Below, in pieces: positions 1 through 6,170 of a stretch of DNA of 9,786 nucleotides. Positions within the stretch are counted from its first letter, which is position 1; the number at the start of each line of letters is the position of its first letter. The notes under the pieces are model-generated. The model searched no databases. It worked only from the letters and a program-made list of their open reading frames with translations, and was not told where the DNA came from. Source of the DNA: Chlamydiota bacterium (GTDB lineage: Bacteria > Chlamydiota > Chlamydiia > Chlamydiales > Rhabdochlamydiaceae); assembly GCA_013041585.1 (NCBI GenBank), contig JABEVM010000191.1, forward strand, positions 1-9,786. The letters are read 5' to 3'. Position numbers and translations under genes: made by a program.

Positions 1-16
1 ATATAGGGGTAATACT

Positions 17-487
17 ATGGGAGCAATCGTTTCAGGAACCGCTACAGTAGCGGCACTCACTTATGGGGTAGCTACGGCAGTAAGTGGATATAAAGAATGG
101 CAAGGATGCAAAAAAGAGCTCGAAAAAGTACAAGGTCAAGTCTTAGCTATAAAGGCTGACATTAGCCAAAAAAACTTGGTAAATGGAAACAAATCACAAA
201 CAAGTACTTCAGCAGTGGAAACTTTTGCAAATGAAAGAGTCTCAAAGGCCGAATCAGATGTGAAGGCCGCAGAGCAAAGAGCTAAGATTACAAGCGTCGC
301 TTGTTTTATTATTACTATGCTTGCCGGAATTGCAACAGCCTGCACAGGAGGGATACCATCCATTATTGGAGGAGTTCTTCTAGCGAAGGCAGGTCTAATC
401 GGAGCGATTGTATCACCTTTCGTTACATTTGAGGACATGGAGCAGTTTATTGCTACAGTAGAATGGAATCTTCTGCCGCCAGTCTAA
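17..487 (+). CDS. Putative Inc-like membrane protein, 156 aa
   Basis: I do not recognise a named family. The protein has a hydrophobic N-terminal segment (about residues 3-23), a hydrophilic, Lys/Glu-rich and probably coiled-coil stretch (about 27-90), and two closely spaced hydrophobic helices (about 91-109 and 113-136) separated only by a short CTGGIPS turn, followed by a 20-residue tail. A bilobed hydrophobic hairpin of this kind is the hallmark used to predict chlamydial inclusion-membrane proteins, so an Inc-like role in the membrane around the intracellular bacteria is an inference. An ordinary inner-membrane protein is equally possible. The start is supported by an AGGGG Shine-Dalgarno at 5-9, seven bases before the ATG. 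The frame is open to the window edge, so a longer form cannot be excluded. A strong terminator follows, so this is the last gene of its transcript. Confidence 0.6.
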   Translation: MGAIVSGTATVAALTYGVATAVSGYKEWQGCKKELEKVQGQVLAIKADISQKNLVNGNKSQTSTSAVETFANERVSKAESDVKAAEQRAKITSVACFIITMLAGIATACTGGIPSIIGGVLLAKAGLIGAIVSPFVTFEDMEQFIATVEWNLLPPV

Positions 488-525
488 GTACGGCTTTTTA
501 GACAACAATCGATTTACTCCAATAC

Positions 526-559
526 AAACGCTGTATTTCTTTGAAATGCAGCGTTTTTT
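526..559 (+). terminator. Intrinsic terminator after the Inc-like gene
   Basis: A 14-bp stem with a single G-U wobble (left arm 526-539, right arm 543-556) closes a three-base loop. The right arm runs directly into a T run (554-559). It begins 39 bases after the stop of the 156-aa gene, and is the clearest terminator in the window. Confidence 0.88.
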
Positions 560-614
560 ATTTCCCCTTCTTTACCCCAAATTGAAACCTTCAAGCACCT
601 AAAAAGCTCTTTTC

Positions 615-620
615 TATAAT
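615..620 (+). promoter_or_regulatory. -10 box (TATAAT) for the 115-aa gene
   Basis: A perfect TATAAT sits between the terminator at 526-559 and the ATG at 677. No good -35 hexamer lies 16-18 bases upstream; TTGAAA at 582-587 is too far away (27-base spacer). Expected transcription start is near 627, giving a leader of about 50 bases. Confidence 0.45.
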
Positions 621-642
621 TGCCAATACGAGTAATGTTTTT

Positions 643-658
643 TTTACATCATTGTAAA
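643..658 (+). repeat. Inverted repeat in the leader, TTTACA-TCAT-TGTAAA
   Basis: Perfect 6-bp arms flank a 4-base spacer. It lies about 25 bases downstream of the -10 box and ends five bases before the AAGGAG Shine-Dalgarno at 663-668. It could be a repressor site downstream of the promoter or a weak RNA hairpin next to the ribosome site. Confidence 0.4.
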
Positions 659-676
659 CCAAAAGGAGTAAAGGCT

Positions 677-1024
677 ATGGCACTACCAGCAAATTTTTCC
701 GGAGCACCAGGAGAAGAACTCCATCGTTATTTTCGTAATGTATGTAATGAATTTAAAAAAACGATCAAATCTTCAAAAGAACTCGAGAAGCTCAATTGGG
801 AGATGGAGCGTTTCATTGATATAAGCAAGCAAATGAACTGGCATCAAAAAACATCTGCCGTTTTTCATAAAGATGAAGGCGCAAAATCTACCACAAAAGT
901 GATCAGTGAATTCCAAAGATATGCAGAGGATCTGAAAACTCAGCAGAAAAATGCAAACCCGCATGATCTTTTAGAAGCTCTGGGCGAAGTGGAAAGACTC
1001 ATTCAGAACTTAAAAGCCACCTAA
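677..1024 (+). CDS. Hypothetical helical protein, 115 aa
   Basis: No family is recognised. The product is small, soluble and charged, with predicted long helices (about residues 10-55 and 68-90) and a final amphipathic helix (about 96-114). It has no signal peptide or membrane segment. The N-terminus MALPANFSGAPGEEL is Gly/Pro/Ala-rich and looks unstructured. The frame can be extended upstream to a TTG at 620, but the start at 677 is preferred because AAGGAG (663-668) lies eight bases in front of it and the predicted transcription start is near 627. Size and helicity would suit a small chaperone, adaptor or effector, but nothing in the sequence decides this. Its own -10 box and the terminator before it suggest independent transcription, possibly reading into the PNP gene 80 bases downstream, since no strong terminator separates them. 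Confidence 0.75.
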   Translation: MALPANFSGAPGEELHRYFRNVCNEFKKTIKSSKELEKLNWEMERFIDISKQMNWHQKTSAVFHKDEGAKSTTKVISEFQRYAEDLKTQQKNANPHDLLEALGEVERLIQNLKAT

Positions 1025-1032
1025 AGCATACT

Positions 1033-1098
1033 CTCCGCATTTTTGTTGCGTGTTTCAAAAAAAATCTACATACTCGCTTTGTTTTCATTAATGCGGAG
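1033..1098 (+). promoter_or_regulatory. Long-range inverted repeat enclosing the PNP ribosome site
   Basis: CTCCGCATT at 1033-1041 is perfectly complementary to AATGCGGAG at 1090-1098, with 48 bases between. The right arm contains the GCGGAG Shine-Dalgarno (1093-1098), six bases before the PNP ATG at 1105. In a transcript that reads through from the 115-aa gene, pairing would hide the ribosome site. A transcript starting inside the loop would lack the left arm and be free. No convincing promoter is visible in the loop. Confidence 0.4.
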
Positions 1099-1104
1099 TT
1101 AAAA

Positions 1105-2067
1105 ATGAAAAATCGTAGTATTCCATGGTTTATTTTACTTTCAACTGTGTGCCTTATAAGCAATCCATTGCTTGCAATGGAGATCGTTTCAAAAAAGCCG
1201 ATCAGCGCAGAACTAATTAGTAAATCTGTAGAACACACGCCATCTGAAACACTTTCAGAAACCTTAGCCAAGTCCGTTTCTTTTATTAAACAAAAATCAC
1301 AGCTCGAGCCGGAAATCGCAATTGTTCTCGGAACGGGTCTAGGAGGAATGGCTGATCAAATCGAAATAGAAGCCGAAATCCCCTATGGCGATATTCCTGG
1401 GTTCCCTACGATCACAGCGAATGAGTTCCATGATGGAAAACTAATACTTGGAACATATAAAGGTAAACCTGTCGTGGCCATGCAAGGAAGATTGCATTTG
1501 TACGAAGGCTATACTTCACAACAAATCACTTATCCTATTCGAGTGATGAAAGCTCTTGGAGCCAACACCCTCATTATGACCAATGCAGCAGGTGGAGTGA
1601 ATCCCAAATATCAACCAGGTGATATCATGATCATCCAAGATCAGCTCAATCTGTTATCTGGAAGCCCCCTCACAGGCCCTAATGATCCACAAGTAGGTCC
1701 TCGTTGGGTTGATATGTTCGAACCCTATGATGTAAGCCTCATCTCCGCATTAGAGAAAATCGCAAAAAATAGTCATATTAGTATAAAAAAGGGAATTTAT
1801 GCGGCCATGCTGGGACCGGCTTTTGAGACAAGAGCGGAATATCGCATGTTACATACTTTAGGGGCCGATGCCGTAGGAATGTCTACAGTGCCAGAAAATC
1901 TCGTGGCAAGACATATGGGCATGAGAGTTGTTGGAATCTCTATCATTACTGATAGTTGCAACCCCGATACTCTCCAACCGATCAACATCCCCGTCATCAT
2001 TGAAACGATCAAGACAGCTGAGCCTAAGGTATCTTTACTTATTTCAGAGCTTATTCAGCAGCTCTAA
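1105..2067 (+). CDS. Purine nucleoside phosphorylase (trimeric type) with N-terminal signal peptide
   Basis: Family PNP-I phosphorolyses purine nucleosides to free base and ribose-1-phosphate, normally in the cytoplasm. Visible motifs, numbered in this protein: GTGLG 76-80 (phosphate loop, usually GSGLG), His109 in the GHxG-equivalent, MQGRLHLYEGY 126-136 (Arg129, His131, Tyr133), TNAAGGVNP 159-167, GPAFETRAEYR 237-247 with base-binding Glu241, and GMSTVPE 258-264 with phosphate-binding Ser260. The offset to human PNP is a constant 40, which puts Asp283 (IITDSC) at human Asn243. Residues 1-24 form a textbook Sec signal: Lys2/Arg4, hydrophobic core 8-19, cleavage probably after Ala24 (LLA). 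The start is fixed by GCGGAG at 1093-1098; the next ATG (codon 25, 1177) has no Shine-Dalgarno. The enzyme is therefore probably exported to the periplasm, which is unusual. Catalytic residues look intact. Confidence 0.93.
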   Translation: MKNRSIPWFILLSTVCLISNPLLAMEIVSKKPISAELISKSVEHTPSETLSETLAKSVSFIKQKSQLEPEIAIVLGTGLGGMADQIEIEAEIPYGDIPGFPTITANEFHDGKLILGTYKGKPVVAMQGRLHLYEGYTSQQITYPIRVMKALGANTLIMTNAAGGVNPKYQPGDIMIIQDQLNLLSGSPLTGPNDPQVGPRWVDMFEPYDVSLISALEKIAKNSHISIKKGIYAAMLGPAFETRAEYRMLHTLGADAVGMSTVPENLVARHMGMRVVGISIITDSCNPDTLQPINIPVIIETIKTAEPKVSLLISELIQQL

Positions 2068-2074
2068 TATTTCT

Positions 2075-2115
2075 CTCCCTTACGTTAAAAAATCGTAAGG
2101 GAGCCTTAAAAAGGC
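2075..2115 (+). terminator. Tandem hairpins after PNP, possible terminator
   Basis: A perfect 10-bp stem (CTCCCTTACG 2075-2084 with CGTAAGGGAG 2094-2103, nine-base A-rich loop) is followed at once by a second hairpin, GCCTT-AAA-AAGGC at 2103-2115. It starts eight bases after the PNP stop. There is no T run on the + strand, so it may be a weak terminator or a 3'-end stabiliser rather than a classic intrinsic terminator. Confidence 0.5.
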
Positions 2116-2126
2116 AACCTTAACGC

Positions 2127-2155
2127 TTTTCACTTATGGGATTTTCTTCTATAAT
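2127..2155 (+). promoter_or_regulatory. Promoter of the ABC-F gene
   Basis: TTTTCA (2127-2132, 4 of 6 matches to the sigma-70 -35) and a perfect TATAAT (2150-2155) are 17 bases apart. Transcription would start near 2162, giving a leader of about 27 bases. That leader has no clear Shine-Dalgarno, only AAGAA before the ATG at 2189. Confidence 0.6.
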
Positions 2156-2188
2156 CCTTCTCACTCCTCTAAATTTAAGAAATTTTTT

Positions 2189-4024
2189 ATGATTTATGTA
2201 GAAGAACTGTCGATGGCCTATCATGGCGATCCTTTATTTGAAAAAGCAACCTTTACCATTCAAGATGGAGAGCGCTGCGGCCTAGTCGGTCGAAACGGCT
2301 CTGGAAAATCAACCCTTTTCCGCATTATAACCGGCAAAGAAAAACCACACTCTGGGAAAATCATTTTAAGTAAGGGATATAAACTTGGCATTCTAGATCA
2401 GCACATTCACTTTACAAAACCTACACTACTTGAAGAAGCGGCTTTAGGGTTACCTAAAGGGGAAGAGGAAAACATCTATAAAGCGGAAAAAATCCTTTTT
2501 GGCCTTGGCTTTAAAGAAGAAGATATGGACAAGGCTACAAGTGATTTTTCCGGAGGATATCAGCTAAGACTCCATTTAGCAAAAGTGCTCATTAGCGAAC
2601 CTGATTGCCTTCTTCTTGATGAACCGACCAACTATCTAGATATTGTCTCGATCCGCTGGTTTGCAAGGTTTCTAAAACAGTGGAAAGGTGAATTCATCCT
2701 GATCTCCCATGATCGAGAATTTATGGATAGCGTATGCACCCACACTATGGGAATTCACCGTCAGAAAGTGCAGAAATTCCCTGGAAACACGATTGCCTTT
2801 TACAGCCAAATTTTTGAGCAAGAAGAGATCCATGAAAAAACAAGGCAAACTTTAGAAAAAAAACGGGAGCATGCGCAAGGCTTTATTGAACGATTTGGCG
2901 CCAAAGCTACTAAAGCTGCCCAGGCGCAATCAAGACAGAAAATGATCGAAAAAATCCCCGTATTGGAAAAACTCAAAGGGATCAATAGTCTAGATTTCAG
3001 GTTTCATGAAGCTCCTTTCTTTGGGAAAAACATGTTTGAAGCTACAAATGTATCTTTCTCTTATACTCCCGATGCAAATCCCCCTCTCATAGAAAATCTC
3101 TCTCTTGCGGTGGAAAAAGGAGAGCGAATTGCAATCATTGGAAAAAACGGCAGAGGTAAATCGACTATTTTACGACTGCTCGCTAAAGAGCTTACTCCCA
3201 ACTCCGGCACCATTAAACATTCTGAAAATGTACGCATTGGATACTTTGGGCAAACTAATATAGATAGGCTCCATCCTAAACATACCATTGAAGAAGAAAT
3301 TTCCCTTAGCAATCCCAAGCTCAATAGAACACAAGTAAAAGCGATCTGCGGTGTAATGATGTTCAGTAGCGAGAAAGCTGAGAAAGTCACATCCGTTTTA
3401 TCAGGAGGAGAAAAAAGCAGGGTTCTTCTCGGGAAAATTTTAGCAAGCCCCTGTAACTTACTTCTTTTGGATGAGCCCACTCACCACCTTGATATGGAAT
3501 CAATTGAAACTCTCATAGACGCTTTGGAAGAGTTTCAAGGCTCCGTAATTCTTGTAACCCACAGTGAACAGATCTTAAAAAGGATGAATTTAAACAAAAT
3601 CGTCATCTGCCATCAAGGCAGACAAGATGTTTTCCTTGGAGGCTACGAAGAGTTTTTAGAAAAACTGGGATGGGAAGAGGAGGCGGATACGAAAAAAAAT
3701 AAGAAGAAAGCATCCTCCCCTGCAGATAACAAAAGACTCCGAGCTGAACTGATCATGGAAAGATCAAAAGAGCTTAAACCCTTAGATCTGGAAATTTCGC
3801 AAACAGAAGCCCAAATTACTAAGCTAGAAATTGAGCAGCAACAAGCCCAAAAGCAAGTCATTGAAATAGCAAAGGGCCAAGAAAGCAAGGAGACCCAAGA
3901 ACTTTACAAGGCAATTGGGGTCAGACAAAATACCATCGATCAGCTCTATAAAAGCCTCGATCAGCTGACAAAGCAACGTGATAGGTGTTATAACGATTTC
4001 GAAAGGAAGCTTGAATCACTCTAA
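2189..4024 (+). CDS. ABC-F family ATPase (Uup/YheS-like translation factor)
   Basis: ABC-F proteins have two ATPase cassettes and no membrane domain; characterised members bind the ribosomal E site and act on stalled or antibiotic-bound ribosomes. Cassette 1: Walker A GRNGSGKST 34-42, signature FSGGYQ 120-125, Walker B LLLDEP 141-146 with Glu145, switch His in SHD 173-175. A charged two-helix linker (about 208-262), the family's P-site tRNA interaction region, follows. Cassette 2: Walker A GKNGRGKST 318-326, signature LSGGE 404-408, Walker B ending DEPTHHLD 428-435, switch His458. A Lys-rich hinge (502-507) leads to a C-terminal coiled coil (about 514-611), as in Uup. At 611 aa the length is normal. 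Small departures: the first signature lacks the usual Glu/Gln after SGG, and the second DEPTNHLD has His for Asn. The exact subfamily is not decided. It has its own promoter and a weak ribosome site. Confidence 0.95.
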   Translation: MIYVEELSMAYHGDPLFEKATFTIQDGERCGLVGRNGSGKSTLFRIITGKEKPHSGKIILSKGYKLGILDQHIHFTKPTLLEEAALGLPKGEEENIYKAEKILFGLGFKEEDMDKATSDFSGGYQLRLHLAKVLISEPDCLLLDEPTNYLDIVSIRWFARFLKQWKGEFILISHDREFMDSVCTHTMGIHRQKVQKFPGNTIAFYSQIFEQEEIHEKTRQTLEKKREHAQGFIERFGAKATKAAQAQSRQKMIEKIPVLEKLKGINSLDFRFHEAPFFGKNMFEATNVSFSYTPDANPPLIENLSLAVEKGERIAIIGKNGRGKSTILRLLAKELTPNSGTIKHSENVRIGYFGQTNIDRLHPKHTIEEEISLSNPKLNRTQVKAICGVMMFSSEKAEKVTSVLSGGEKSRVLLGKILASPCNLLLLDEPTHHLDMESIETLIDALEEFQGSVILVTHSEQILKRMNLNKIVICHQGRQDVFLGGYEEFLEKLGWEEEADTKKNKKKASSPADNKRLRAELIMERSKELKPLDLEISQTEAQITKLEIEQQQAQKQVIEIAKGQESKETQELYKAIGVRQNTIDQLYKSLDQLTKQRDRCYNDFERKLESL

Positions 4025-4120
4025 GCAAAACAGTTTCGTAATTTATCCCCTTATGCTATGTAAAAAAATAGCTGGTCTCATACCAAGTTAGATTTTGCAT
4101 AAACAGATGATAGGGGGAAA

Positions 4121-4843
4121 ATGAAAAAGACTTTGCTCGCGCTTGGATCTTTTTTTGCATGCGTATCTCTCTTCTTTTGCTTTACAGAAATGGAAACAAG
4201 GACGTTTCCAATTTCTGAACATCTCATAGAGCGTACCGCCTATTCTATGGCCTATGATGCGCACCACCGTCAAGCTCGCTGGGTCTATGAATATATTTTA
4301 GATGAAAATCTTAAAAAAAATGCCGACCGTAGCGAGAAAAATTTTAAAGAAGACCCTCAAATCCATAGAAAGCTTCGCTCCTCTGCAAAAGACTATGAAG
4401 GGTCTGGATTTGATAAAGGCCATCTCTGTCCTGCAGCTGATGCCTTACAAAGCGATACCGCCTTAAAAGAAACTTTTTATTATTCTAATGCAAGTCCCCA
4501 AAAACCTGAATTTAATCGAGGGTATTGGAAAAAACTAGAAACCTATGTGAGGGCTCTTGCCAAAGAACATAAGGCCATCCACGTATATACAGGGCCTCTC
4601 TATTTGCCCTATGAAGAAAATGGAAAACGTTATGTAAAATATCAAGTTATTGGTTCAAATAATGTCGCGGTTCCGACACATTTCTATAAGATCGTATTTC
4701 TCGATTCACAAAAGGATAACAAGCCTTTCAAAGCCTTTCTTGTTCCTAATGAAGACATTAAAAGCGATCTACCTTTTAGCCAATTTGAGACTTCCTTAGA
4801 TAAAATTGAAAGACTAGCCGGAATTGTTTTCCCTAGAAACTAA
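4121..4843 (+). CDS. Secreted DNA/RNA non-specific endonuclease (Serratia/EndoG type)
   Basis: This family uses a beta-beta-alpha metal finger and one Mg ion to cleave DNA and RNA without sequence preference. Residues 1 to about 22 form a signal peptide (MKKT, then a hydrophobic core 5-21), so the enzyme probably works in the periplasm or outside the cell. Cys14 and Cys20 are not in a proper lipobox. The active-site motif is DKGH at 98-101 with catalytic His101; the family usually has DRGH. SNASPQ 122-127 and FNRGYW 131-136 follow. Asn132 and Glu140 have the same eight-residue spacing as the Mg-ligand Asn119 and Glu127 of Serratia nuclease. Length (240 aa) is normal for a single-domain member. 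AGGGGG at 4112-4117 supports the start. No inhibitor gene is adjacent, which suits an exported enzyme used for scavenging rather than a toxin of siblings. Confidence 0.92.
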   Translation: MKKTLLALGSFFACVSLFFCFTEMETRTFPISEHLIERTAYSMAYDAHHRQARWVYEYILDENLKKNADRSEKNFKEDPQIHRKLRSSAKDYEGSGFDKGHLCPAADALQSDTALKETFYYSNASPQKPEFNRGYWKKLETYVRALAKEHKAIHVYTGPLYLPYEENGKRYVKYQVIGSNNVAVPTHFYKIVFLDSQKDNKPFKAFLVPNEDIKSDLPFSQFETSLDKIERLAGIVFPRN

Positions 4844-4872
4844 ACCGTAATTATCTCTCTATTTCAAAACAG

Positions 4873-4878
4873 TATAAT
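4873..4878 (+). promoter_or_regulatory. Possible -10 box upstream of the cysteine desulfurase
   Basis: A perfect TATAAT stands alone in the AT-rich gap 4844-4979. The only upstream partner is a poor TTATCT at 4851-4856 (16-base spacer). If used, it gives a leader of about 95 bases. Confidence 0.3.
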
Positions 4879-4943
4879 CAAACATGAATTTTTACTTATT
4901 TTAAACGATAAGAATAATTAAAATTGCCAAAAACAAGAAAAAA

Positions 4944-4971
4944 TTGATACTATTCCCCTTTATTTTAGCAT
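4944..4971 (+). promoter_or_regulatory. Alternative promoter touching the cysteine desulfurase start
   Basis: TTGATA (4944-4949, 5 of 6) and TAGCAT (4966-4971, 4 of 6) are 16 bases apart. The same TAGCAT hexamer is the candidate -10 of the operon at 9654-9659. Transcription would start near 4978, two bases before the ATG, making the message essentially leaderless. Confidence 0.35.
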
Positions 4972-4979
4972 GTAGACTC

Positions 4980-6122
4980 ATGAAGACAAGAATTTATTTG
5001 GATAATAACGCCACGACCTTTGTGGATCCCAGGGTTTTAGAAGCCATGATCCCTGTGTTTTCCACATTTGGCGGCAACCCTTCCAGCATTCATCATTTTG
5101 GACAAGAAGCTAGGAACCTACTTCAAAATTCTCGAACTACGATCGCTAGATACTTACAAGTAAAACCAAATGAGCTTTTCTTCACCTCAGGTGGAACAGA
5201 AGCAATCAACATGATCTTGCAAGGTTTTTTTGCCATGCGCAAAGGTCATATCATCTCGTCTACGATAGAACATTCAGCTGTGTACCACACACTTCAGTTT
5301 TTAGAAAAACAAGGATGCAGGGTGACCTTTTTGCCAGTTGGTCTTACAGGCGCTGTAACTCTTTCTCAAGTAGAAGAGTCGATTACTCCAGATACCTGCT
5401 TTATTGCTCTAAGCGCTGCCAATAGCGAAACCGGTGTGAAAACAGATATTGAAGGGATTGCAAACCTTGCTAAAGCTAAAGGAATCCCCTTCTTTGTTGA
5501 TGGGGTTGCGCTCCTTGGGAAAGAACCTTTCCATGTTCCAGATGGAGTCTCCGCTATGGCATTTTCCGGACATAAATTACATGCCCCTAAAGGGATTGGT
5601 CTTGCTTTCCTCCGCTCTACGTTATCTATTCCTCCCCTGCTCCTTGGTGGCGGACAGGAGTATGGAAAACGCAGCGGGACGGAAAATCTTCCTGGAATTG
5701 TTGGGCTTGCAAAAGCAATTGAACTGCTTGAAATAGAGCTTCCAAAAGCTACAGAGGAAATGCAATCTCTTAAAGCCTATTTCGAGACCACTCTTGTAAA
5801 TCAACTTGGAAATGTAGTGATAAATGGATCAGGACCTAGAGTATGCAACACTTCCAATCTCTCATTCCCAGGACTTGATGGAGAGTCGCTTTTGATTCAT
5901 TTGGATTTAGCAGGAATTGCAGCAAGTCATGGATCTGCTTGCTCCTCAGGCGCATTAGAGCCTTCTAGAGTGCTACGAAATATGGGACTAGAAAAATCCT
6001 TAGCGCAGAGCGCAATCCGGTTTTCCCTTAGCAGATTTACAACAAAAAGCGAAGTAGAAATGGCTGTCTCACTACTTGTGAATATCGTTTCGAGAATGAA
6101 AAGGGCTTTGGCTAACAACTAG
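4980..6122 (+). CDS. Cysteine desulfurase, NifS/IscS family (class V aminotransferase)
   Basis: A PLP enzyme that removes sulfur from cysteine as a persulfide for Fe-S cluster, thio-tRNA or cofactor assembly. Numbering from this ATG (380 aa): YLDNNATT 6-13, SGGTEA 70-75, His98 (stacks on PLP), Asn148 in AANSETG, Asp174 in VDGVALLG, Schiff-base Lys199 in SGHKLHAPKG, RSGTEN 231-236, and catalytic Cys321 in GSACSSG, which is the NifS/IscS type of loop. The oddity is Ala177, where the family normally has Gln (VDxxQ; Gln183 of E. coli IscS contacts PLP). The frame extends to a TTG at 4944, but that would add a hydrophobic 12-residue stretch in front of the usual N-terminus, and 4980 matches the family. 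No Shine-Dalgarno precedes it. No IscU or SufU scaffold is next to it. In Chlamydia a NifS-related gene sits beside the CBS-domain pair (from memory), as here. Confidence 0.94.
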   Translation: MKTRIYLDNNATTFVDPRVLEAMIPVFSTFGGNPSSIHHFGQEARNLLQNSRTTIARYLQVKPNELFFTSGGTEAINMILQGFFAMRKGHIISSTIEHSAVYHTLQFLEKQGCRVTFLPVGLTGAVTLSQVEESITPDTCFIALSAANSETGVKTDIEGIANLAKAKGIPFFVDGVALLGKEPFHVPDGVSAMAFSGHKLHAPKGIGLAFLRSTLSIPPLLLGGGQEYGKRSGTENLPGIVGLAKAIELLEIELPKATEEMQSLKAYFETTLVNQLGNVVINGSGPRVCNTSNLSFPGLDGESLLIHLDLAGIAASHGSACSSGALEPSRVLRNMGLEKSLAQSAIRFSLSRFTTKSEVEMAVSLLVNIVSRMKRALANN

Positions 6123-6128
6123 TAAAGA

Positions 6129-6154
6129 GAAGGCCTTTGAGCCCAAAAGCCTTC
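6129..6154. terminator. Shared terminator between convergent genes
   Basis: GAAGGC (6129-6134) pairs with GCCTTC (6149-6154), with an inner TTG/CAA pairing and AAAG/CTTT-like outer flanks. It lies between the cysteine desulfurase stop (6122) and the stop of the - strand gene (6171). T-rich sequence follows on both strands, so it can serve both directions. Confidence 0.5.
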
Positions 6155-6170
6155 CTTTCTTAGAAAATTA

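Noticed and set aside
136..438. 100-codon - strand frame opposite the Inc-like gene
   Set aside because: It is a shadow of the coding + strand frame, with no ribosome site and no recognisable protein pattern.
620..676. Upstream extension of the 115-aa gene to a TTG start
   Set aside because: The extra residues lie over the -10 box and the leader repeat; the ATG at 677 has a good Shine-Dalgarno.
3061..3480. 139-codon - strand frame inside the ABC-F gene
   Set aside because: It lies wholly opposite strongly conserved ABC motifs and is a codon-pattern shadow.
4944..4979. N-terminal extension of the cysteine desulfurase to a TTG start
   Set aside because: It would add a hydrophobic stretch absent from the family and has no ribosome site; the standard N-terminus begins at 4980.
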